Source of the DNA: Burkholderiales bacterium RIFCSPLOWO2_02_FULL_57_36 | GTDB lineage: Bacteria; Pseudomonadota; Gammaproteobacteria; Burkholderiales; Burkholderiaceae_D | Reading direction: 5' to 3' | DNA length: 55,022 nt | NCBI GenBank assembly: GCA_001770855.1 | Contig: MESE01000084.1 | Span: 1-55,022 of the forward strand | Shown here: piece after piece, positions 49,927 to 55,022 of the stretch | Layout: each line of letters starts with the position of its first letter | How positions within the stretch are numbered: the first letter of the stretch is position 1 | Position numbers and translations under genes: made by a program | Notes under the pieces: generated by a model | What the model was told of the DNA's origin: nothing | Seen by the model: only the letters and a program-made list of their open reading frames with translations | The model's database searches: none

Positions 49927-50084
49927 GAGTCCTTAGTTCAGTTGGCAGAACACCGGATTCCAAATCCGGATGGTGAAGCAGGGAATTCGAGCAGCATGCT
50001 GCTCGCTTGCGTAACGGCAGTCGCTTGCAAGCGACTGCTCCGTTAGCCGAACGGCCGGAGGTTCGATTCCTTCAGGGCTCGCCA
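49927..50084 (+). tRNA. tRNA-Trp (CCA) with an 82-nt insertion in the T stem
   Basis: Acceptor GAGTCCT (49927-49933) pairs with AGGGCTC (50074-50080), then G73 and CCA to 50084. D arm GTTCAGTTGGCAGAAC; perfect anticodon stem CCGGA / TCCGG with CCA at 49960-49962. Variable loop ATGGT and T-stem bases GAAG (49975-49978) are followed by about 82 bases before G TTCGATT CCTTC; removal gives a perfect GAAGG / CCTTC T stem. The insertion holds hairpins at 49988-50005 (centre GCATGC) and 50017-50038 (centre GCTTGCAAGC), the same pair as in tRNA-Gln. Confidence 0.8.
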
Positions 50085-50102
50085 GAATTTGTTTTTGATT
50101 TT

Positions 50103-50178
50103 CTCACCTTAGCTCAGATGGAAGAGCGCCGGATTACGAATCCGAGGGCCGATGGTTCGAACCCATCAGGTGGGTCCA
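50103..50178 (+). tRNA. tRNA-Arg (ACG)
   Basis: A 76-nt cloverleaf without insertion: acceptor CTCACCT / AGGTGGG (one U-G), D arm AGCTCAGATGGAAGAGC, anticodon ACG in loop TTACGAA, T arm GATGG TTCGAAC CCATC, encoded CCA. The discriminator is U and the top anticodon-stem pair is C-A, both unusual for arginine tRNAs. Confidence 0.88.
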
Positions 50179-50182
50179 GCTT

Positions 50183-50257
50183 ACAGCGCGAAATTGCCCG
50201 CTCGCCTTGCACCTCACTGCCTTGCGAACGACACCGGGGCGACCGGTGTGCGCTGTA
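50183..50257 (+). other. Hairpin-forming spacer between tRNA-Arg and tRNA-Pro
   Basis: TACAGCGC (50183-50190) is the complement of GCGCTGTA (50250-50257). Inside lies ACACCGG / CCGGTGT. The arrangement recalls a closed spacer stem and would isolate the two tRNAs during processing. Confidence 0.6.
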
Positions 50258-50265
50258 CCGTTTTA

Positions 50266-50340
50266 CGGTGTGTAGTCCAGTGGTAGGTCGCCTGCTTTGG
50301 GAGCAGGTTTTCGGGTGTTCGATTCACCCCGCACCGACCA
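50266..50340 (+). tRNA. tRNA-Pro (TGG)
   Basis: A 75-nt cloverleaf: acceptor CGGTGTG / CGCACCG, anticodon stem CCTGC / GCAGG with TGG in loop TTTGGGA, T arm GGGTG TTCGATT CACCC, A73 and encoded CCA. C1-G72 is typical of proline tRNAs. Confidence 0.92.
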
Positions 50341-50560
50341 GATTTATCGCGCCTGTCGCGACGCTCTTCGGAATGACAACGTATTTTTCAACACCAGAAT
50401 ATTCAACATGCGCCGCACTCTCACATGCTCGACTGCAGTTCCCAGATAGGGTTCGCGGAAGAGATGCGAATTTGCCACCGGGAGGACTCCGGTGCATGGA
50501 AGCCGTCATGCAACACCGAACGTTTGTGTGCATGTCCCCGGAAGGCAACCGGGATATTTC
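50341..50560 (+). other. Hairpin-rich spacer between tRNA-Pro and tRNA-Leu
   Basis: No tRNA could be folded here. Stems include CACCGG / CCGGTG (about 50477-50494), GCATGG region / CATGC, and CCCGG / CCGGG (about 50536-50553). A partial copy of the dispersed repeat (TTCGGAATGACAACG) is near 50368. A possible protein frame is not supported. Confidence 0.5.
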
Positions 50561-50638
50561 GCCGGTCTGAAGGGAATTGGCATACCTTCCTGTCTTAGAA
50601 ACAGGAGCTTCTCGGTTCGAGGCCGAGGGCCGGCACCA
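50561..50638 (+). tRNA. tRNA-Leu (TAG), atypical short variable arm
   Basis: Acceptor GCCGGTC / GGCCGGC, D arm AAGG GAATTGGCATA CCTT, anticodon stem CCTGT / ACAGG with TAG in loop CTTAGAA, T arm CTCGG TTCGAGG CCGAG, A73 and CCA. Leucine tRNAs normally have a long variable arm; this has five bases, and base 26 appears missing. The anticodon would read CUA. It may be a noncanonical tRNA. Confidence 0.8.
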
Positions 50639-50780
50639 ATCCATATCCATCACACGAGGCGCGCGGGTCGTTTTCCCGTTCGCTCTCACGGAGGTCCGAA
50701 GGCCTCCGGCAGATCCACTTGCGGCCGACGCATACAGACCCGTTCCGGTTTCGACCGGTTCGCGCCGGCTGCATTTCAAT

Positions 50781-50857
50781 GGTGATCGTAGCTTAACCGG
50801 CAAAGCACGCGGCTGTGACCCGCGCAGATATCGGATCATTCCCGATCGATCACCCCA
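50781..50857 (+). tRNA. tRNA-His (GTG) with G-1 and a nonstandard T loop
   Basis: Extra G-1 opposite C73, acceptor GTGATCG / CGATCAC, D arm GCTTAACCGGCAAAGC, anticodon stem CGCGG / CCGCG with GTG, T stem ATCGG / CCGAT, and CCA. The T loop is ATCATTC instead of TTCRANY, so the usual T54-A58 pair is lost. Confidence 0.85.
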
Positions 50858-51047
50858 CCTCATTTCCCGGAAGGCCTGATCCATAAAAAACCGGCCGTCC
50901 GTTCCGAACGACAAGGCCTGCAATCCGCCAAGCAATACGCTCGACGCACACGCCGCCGAGCCGGGTTTTATTCCAAACAATCCAATTGATCTGGCGCAAA
51001 CTTAAAAAATCCAGTTCACCATTAGCGCCCAAAAGCGACTAGCCTGA

Positions 51048-51062
51048 GTTAAATAATTTAAC
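51048..51062. promoter_or_regulatory. GTTAAATAATTTAAC palindrome upstream of the M4 peptidase gene
   Basis: Two 7-base arms flank a central A, 64 bases before the peptidase start. It may be an operator or part of an AT-rich promoter. The region 50858-51125 has no gene. Confidence 0.4.
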
Positions 51063-51125
51063 AAATTTAGCCAAACAAGCAGGGATGCGACAAAGGGGTG
51101 CGATCGCTCTATCAGGAGGCCCATC

Positions 51126-52205
51126 ATGTGTCGTCATACGCATCATCGAAACCCTATTTTCTGCATCGTTCCTCCCTATGTTCTGGACGAAATCGTCCAG
51201 AAAGGATCTGCAAAACAGCGCTCGGCGGCGATGCAAACCAAGTCCGTCGATAACACGTTCCGTGCTCTAAGACTTGCCAATCAAGCGGCTCGGCGGGCGA
51301 CCGGGCACCCTGCACCGACGCCGACCCCAACACCGGGCCCGATGAAAGCGCGGACTGTTTACACTGCCAATCATTCGCAAACCCTTCCCGGAGACGTTGC
51401 CCGCGCCGAAGGCCAGAGTGCGACTGGCGATCAAGCCACGGACGAGGCCTATGACGGACTGGGCGCCACCTTCGATTTTTTTGCCGAAAAGTTTGAGCGC
51501 AACTCAATTGACGATTCCGGCATGGCGCTCATTGCCACCGTTCATTTTGGCCAGGATTACAACAATGCGTTCTGGAATTCGGAACAAATGGTGTTCGGAG
51601 ATGGCGATGGCGAGATCTTCAATCGCTTCACGATTTCATTGGATATCATCGGTCACGAACTGGCCCATGGCGTCACGGAAGACGAATCGCAACTGCAATA
51701 TTTCAACCAGTCCGGCGCGCTGAACGAATCGATGTCGGATGTGTTCGGATCGTTGATCAAGCAGTTTGCAGGAAAGCAAACCGCCAACGATGCCAACTGG
51801 CTCATTGGCGACGGACTTCTGGCACGCGGCATTCAAGGTGTCGCGTTGCGCTCGATGAAAGATCCCGGCTCGGCGTTCGACGATCCGCTGTTGGGCAAGG
51901 ATCCGCAACCGAAGCATATGCAGGACTTCGTCAACACCTTCTCCGATAACGGCGGCGTGCACATCAACTCCGGCATTCCCAACCACGCGTTCTACCTGAT
52001 CGCGACCCGGATCGGCGGGTATGCATGGGATAAGGCAGGTCGTATTTGGTACGATGCGTTGCGCGACTCGCGTGTGAGGCCGAATACAGGATTCCAGCGT
52101 TTCGCCCGCATCACGCACGACGTTGCGGCTCGACAATTCGGTGTCGGCAGTACGGAACATCAGGCCGTCGCCGATGGCTGGGCGGAAGTTGGTATCGCCG
52201 TCTGA
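51126..52205 (+). CDS. Protealysin-like M4 metallopeptidase
   Basis: A 359-residue thermolysin-family peptidase. The zinc site is HELAH near residue 176 and the third ligand Glu in NESMSD near 199; the catalytic His is in NGGVHINSGIPNHAFY near 276-285. The short N-terminus has CRHTHHRNPIFCIVPPYVLDEI, the PPxY-type propeptide of protealysins, and there is no signal peptide. Protealysins are involved in cleaving host or cytoplasmic proteins and are kept inactive by the propeptide. AGGAGG lies seven bases before the ATG. The next gene encodes its likely inhibitor. Confidence 0.92.
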   Translation: MCRHTHHRNPIFCIVPPYVLDEIVQKGSAKQRSAAMQTKSVDNTFRALRLANQAARRATGHPAPTPTPTPGPMKARTVYTANHSQTLPGDVARAEGQSATGDQATDEAYDGLGATFDFFAEKFERNSIDDSGMALIATVHFGQDYNNAFWNSEQMVFGDGDGEIFNRFTISLDIIGHELAHGVTEDESQLQYFNQSGALNESMSDVFGSLIKQFAGKQTANDANWLIGDGLLARGIQGVALRSMKDPGSAFDDPLLGKDPQPKHMQDFVNTFSDNGGVHINSGIPNHAFYLIATRIGGYAWDKAGRIWYDALRDSRVRPNTGFQRFARITHDVAARQFGVGSTEHQAVADGWAEVGIAV

Positions 52206-52225
52206 TTCTTGGAGGTATGCCGTTT

Positions 52226-52570
52226 ATGCAAGTTGAAATGAGCGAAGAAGGCGGAGTTGCCTATTTTCCTGGTTTGGCCAAACCGGTTTCCATTGACGTG
52301 GATAGTATGGAAGCGGGCGCGGCTGACCAGCTAAGGCAACTGATTGAGCACGCCAACTTCTTCGATCTGCCCGCTACGGTCGGCACACCGGCGAAAGGGG
52401 CGGCAGATTATCGTCAGTACACGTTGACGATTGATGACGGACCGAGGAAGCGCACGGTCCGGATACAAGAACCGATCGAAGACCCGGCCCTCAACGAGCT
52501 TGTTCAAGCCGTGCGAAAGCATGTCAAAGCCGCCCGTGCCGCAATGCGCGAGCAGCTTCCCAAGCGGTAA
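52226..52570 (+). CDS. Emfourin-type protealysin inhibitor
   Basis: A 114-residue protein starting MQVEMSEEGGVAYFPGLAKPVSIDVDSM. The body (LIEHANFFDLPATVGTPAKGAADYRQYTLTIDDGPRKRTVRIQEPIEDPALNELVQAVRKHVKAARA) matches emfourin, the inhibitor encoded next to protealysin in Serratia and other bacteria. The GGAGG site is ten bases before the ATG at 52226; an ATG three codons earlier touches it and was not chosen. It lies 20 bases after the peptidase, so both are co-transcribed. Confidence 0.88.
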   Translation: MQVEMSEEGGVAYFPGLAKPVSIDVDSMEAGAADQLRQLIEHANFFDLPATVGTPAKGAADYRQYTLTIDDGPRKRTVRIQEPIEDPALNELVQAVRKHVKAARAAMREQLPKR

Positions 52571-52659
52571 GTGCTAGATTTCTCAATGCCACGCCCCTCG
52601 GAACGACCGTGCATCGGAAGCTTGTGGTTGCCGGTTCTTGCGGATGGTTTCAAGTCGTA

Positions 52660-52697
52660 AAAAAGCCCGCCGAATCGTTCGATTCGGCGGGCTTTTT
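52660..52697. terminator. Bidirectional terminator between emfourin and lipoprotein genes
   Basis: AAAAAGCCCGCCGAATCG (52660-52677) pairs with its inverted copy CGATTCGGCGGGCTTTTT (52680-52697). A and T tracts on both sides allow use from either strand. Confidence 0.93.
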
Positions 52698-52711
52698 CCG
52701 TTACAAACCTA

Positions 52712-54751
52712 TCAGTCGGAACCGGCGCCGATCGAATAGGTCGCGTAGAAATGCGCGTACTCTCGGCCGCTCGGGTCACGTGCGAACAGATGCATGCCGT
52801 TCAACTGGCTTCCGGATGCATAACTGCTGGCCGCATTGACGACAGAACCCGTGCAATGCACATCGGCGTTGCTCTTCTTCACGCACAGGATGGTCCCGGT
52901 CCGGGCAGTCGATTTGACCGTCACGCTGTCATTGAATCCGATGCCGCTGCGAAATCCCCACACCGTGAGGCCGGTCGGCGCAAGCGCACCGGTGCCGACA
53001 ACCCAATCCAGGTTCACGGAATCGGGGGCAAGCGGCGCGGCAAAGTAGCCGTTGGCCGAGCTTTCCGCAACCAGATCGGTCACAAGCGACGGCGTCAGGT
53101 TTGCGAACGCCTGCTGCTTCAGCTCGCCGATCGACAATGCACGAGCCCGGGTGCGGTAATGTTGCGTGGCATCCGGCGTGGCTCCGGCATTGGCGGCCAG
53201 ATAGTAGTCAAACTTCCATACGCCTTGCTGCGCAAAACCGGTAATTTCCGCATCGGCAAATTTCTGGAAAGAGAAGAACAGCTTGGTGTCGGCGTCCGCC
53301 GGATCCTGGCCGGCCTTGTCGGCACTGACGTACACGCTGCGCAGACGCAAAAAGCTGCTGCCGCTTACGACTTCCTGCGGGGTGCCCGCGGCCTTTACCA
53401 GTTGCAGCATATTGAACCCGGTTTTTGGCTTGAGCACCAAGGTGCCGCCTCTCGGTGTTGTGACAACGACTTTGCCGAAGATCGGGTTGTTACTACCGTT
53501 CAAGGTGTTGCTTACCGCCGGGACATAGCCGGTACTGTAGTAATCCGATGCAGGCTGATTCACGAATGTGCGCAACTGGTGATACGGTTTGATACCGCCA
53601 TCGTAGTCGTACTGGTTGCCTATTTGCTGCAGTTTTGTCGGCGTTGCGAGATTGTCGGGACGGACCGCAAAACTATCAGTGGTCTCATTGCCGGACGAGT
53701 CCGTGCTGCGGTAGCCGACCACGATATCGCCGTTGGAGCGGGTGAATTCATAGGTGCCGCGATCGAAGACCAGGTTGTTGCCGGTGCTGCGGAAAATACT
53801 GGAAAACGCGCTACTGCTGCCAACGACGCGTCCATTGTTCTTGAAGGTCGATGGATCATTGTTGTAGAACATCTCCTTGCAAGCGGTTGCCTTGATGTCG
53901 CCGGCGGCCACGTTGTTGGTGTCGGGGGTATTAACCCGATCAGCCGCGGCCAGCGCATAGCATGAATTCATCTTGGCCAGAAGCGCGGCAATCAGCGGTG
54001 TAGTACCCGGCTTGACCAGGTCGGCCACGTTTACAGCCGGCAAGGCCGTGATCGTTGCGCTGGCGTTGGAAAACTGCACCGGTTGCGGTTGGACGCCGTC
54101 AGTCGTGGCTTGCCTGATGGAGACTTCTATATTGGTCGTGCTCGCGCTTTCCGGCGTGATCTTGATCGACAGCGAATCCAGCACGCGATCGCTGCCGGTG
54201 CCGTCGGCGGCGAACTTGCCGGTCAATGGATTGGCGGCAGCGCCGATTGCATCCAGCAGCGGCTTGAGCATCGCAACGATCTCATCGACCTTCGCGTTTA
54301 CCTTGACGCTGGAGAGCAGGGTCGGATCGGCCTGCATTTCCGCGGCCAGCTTGGCCGGATCGCCCGACGTCGTCAGGCGCGATGCGATCAGGTTGGTGAT
54401 CGGCGTAATGTTGACCGTCGTGTTGGTCGTATCGGCTGCCATGCTGACCAGGGTCAGGTCATCCCTGACAGCCCGCAGCACGAAGGGTGCGGCAGCGCCG
54501 GCGTTCAGCGTGATGCTATAGCTGCCATCCGCCAGCGTCTTGCCTGTGCCGACAACCGCACCGGTTCTGTCGATGATACTGACATCCGCGCCGGCAAACG
54601 GCGCGCCCGTGGCTGCCGTGCCGCTTAACGTGGTTGATGTGGCAGGCGCCGTACTGTCGCCCCCTGTTGTGGTCGAACCGCCGCCACAAGCAGCCAGCAC
54701 GGCTGCCAGAATAAGGCCGACCGCGGCCCTCGGTATCAATTGGTGATTCAT
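52712..54751 (-). CDS. Large lipoprotein with N-terminal carboxypeptidase-regulatory-like domain
   Basis: A 679-residue secreted protein. The signal MNHQLIPRAAVGLILAAVLAAC has the lipobox LAAC, followed by a Ser/Thr/Gly-rich linker. Next comes a small beta domain, LSGTAATGAPFAGADVSIIDRTGAVVGTGKTLADGSYSITLNAG, of the CarboxypepD_reg type. The remainder, with NLIASRLTTSGDPAKLAAEMQ and many Tyr/Gly-rich strands, is beta-rich and unidentified; it ends near AHFYATYSIGAGSD. The start at 54751 has GGGAG upstream; earlier in-frame ATGs give no signal peptide. Probably anchored in the outer membrane; function unknown. Confidence 0.82.
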   Translation of the reverse strand: MNHQLIPRAAVGLILAAVLAACGGGSTTTGGDSTAPATSTTLSGTAATGAPFAGADVSIIDRTGAVVGTGKTLADGSYSITLNAGAAAPFVLRAVRDDLTLVSMAADTTNTTVNITPITNLIASRLTTSGDPAKLAAEMQADPTLLSSVKVNAKVDEIVAMLKPLLDAIGAAANPLTGKFAADGTGSDRVLDSLSIKITPESASTTNIEVSIRQATTDGVQPQPVQFSNASATITALPAVNVADLVKPGTTPLIAALLAKMNSCYALAAADRVNTPDTNNVAAGDIKATACKEMFYNNDPSTFKNNGRVVGSSSAFSSIFRSTGNNLVFDRGTYEFTRSNGDIVVGYRSTDSSGNETTDSFAVRPDNLATPTKLQQIGNQYDYDGGIKPYHQLRTFVNQPASDYYSTGYVPAVSNTLNGSNNPIFGKVVVTTPRGGTLVLKPKTGFNMLQLVKAAGTPQEVVSGSSFLRLRSVYVSADKAGQDPADADTKLFFSFQKFADAEITGFAQQGVWKFDYYLAANAGATPDATQHYRTRARALSIGELKQQAFANLTPSLVTDLVAESSANGYFAAPLAPDSVNLDWVVGTGALAPTGLTVWGFRSGIGFNDSVTVKSTARTGTILCVKKSNADVHCTGSVVNAASSYASGSQLNGMHLFARDPSGREYAHFYATYSIGAGSD

Positions 54752-55022
54752 TTTTATACTCCCTTGCGTATTGGTTATGAAACGAACGGACTGCAAATGC
54801 CCATCAGGATCAACTGCGACGTTGCGCGGACAAGCGCGCTTCGACTGAACCTGCCTGACTGTCTGCCTGCTCGGCGGCGCATAATGGGTGTTGATTAAAA
54901 ATGTGAATAAATTCGCCCCGAAGGTTTCCCAAGGCTTCCTTGTTTTAAAATCGACACCGCACGAGACCACTGCATGCGCTGGCAGTATGGTCAGCTTTTA
55001 CGGTGCGCGCCTCACATGGATA
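54752..55022. other. Upstream region of the lipoprotein gene to window end
   Basis: No gene seen. A short AT-rich stretch (TTGATTAAAAATGTGAATAAATT near 54893) may hold the leftward promoter, but no clear -35/-10 pair was identified. Confidence 0.4.

Overview
The window looks like a chromosomal segment of a betaproteobacterium of the order Burkholderiales, probably near Oxalobacteraceae. This is inferred from moderately high G+C, from the family set (VF530-like, DUF2237, DUF4197, a CoaD-like/HD fusion beside coaE, YXWGXW protein, paired short ChrA), and from the betaproteobacterial style of the integron. No rRNA gene or other decisive taxonomic marker is present.

Region 1 (1-3311) is the end of a chromosomal integron. 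Five cassettes are read leftward on the minus strand, separated by recognisable attC sites, next to an attI and a rightward intI. A LexA box overlaps the intI start, and intI is interrupted by one in-frame TGA where the family has Trp. A second, far more decayed integron integrase lies at 6926-7200. Region 2 (3564-32540) is mostly housekeeping and accessory metabolism: HxlR regulator, FadD-type ligase, MOSC protein, truncated rlmI, LplT-PlsC fusion, TetR regulator with thioesterases, DUF885 protein, CoaD-like/HD fusion with coaE, chromate transporter pair, GST, lrgB remnant, ECF sigma/anti-sigma pair and arsenate reductase. Region 3 (33264-36904) is a four-gene membrane-stress operon: ribbon-helix-helix-like protein, PspA, YqiJ and YqiK flotillin. 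Region 4 (37726-41434) holds an HNH nuclease and a DUF2157 / DUF4401-GDYXXLXY pair.

Region 5 (41451-50857) is the most interesting part: an RNA-repair island. RtcR (CARF plus sigma-54 AAA+) is divergent from a sigma-54 promoter with an inverted-repeat upstream site. That promoter drives rsr (Ro60/TROVE), then four tandem Y-RNA-like genes, a small zinc-ribbon protein, a fifth Y-RNA-like gene, rtcB (RNA ligase) and rtcA (RNA 3'-phosphate cyclase). All five Y RNAs keep the same asymmetric internal loop while the stems on both sides covary. They differ in the rest: one has no tRNA-like part, and two carry a circularly permuted tRNA-like module. Beyond an opposing XRE regulator comes a boxA-led array of six tRNA genes (Gly, Gln, Trp, Arg, Pro, Leu/His order Gly-Gln-Trp-Arg-Pro-Leu-His minus none between) with hairpin-rich spacers; counted individually these are Gly, Gln, Trp, Arg, Pro, Leu and His, seven in all. 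tRNA-Gln and tRNA-Trp each carry an insertion of about 82-87 nt inside the T arm. The two insertions share one architecture: a hairpin centred on GCATGC, then one centred on GCTTGCAAGC. Removing them restores normal T arms, which next to an RtcB ligase suggests intron-like elements or a nuclease-related role.

Region 6 (51126-54751) has a protealysin-like M4 peptidase with its emfourin-type inhibitor and a large repeat-free lipoprotein. All function calls come from reading the translations and bases by eye; no database search or folding program was run.
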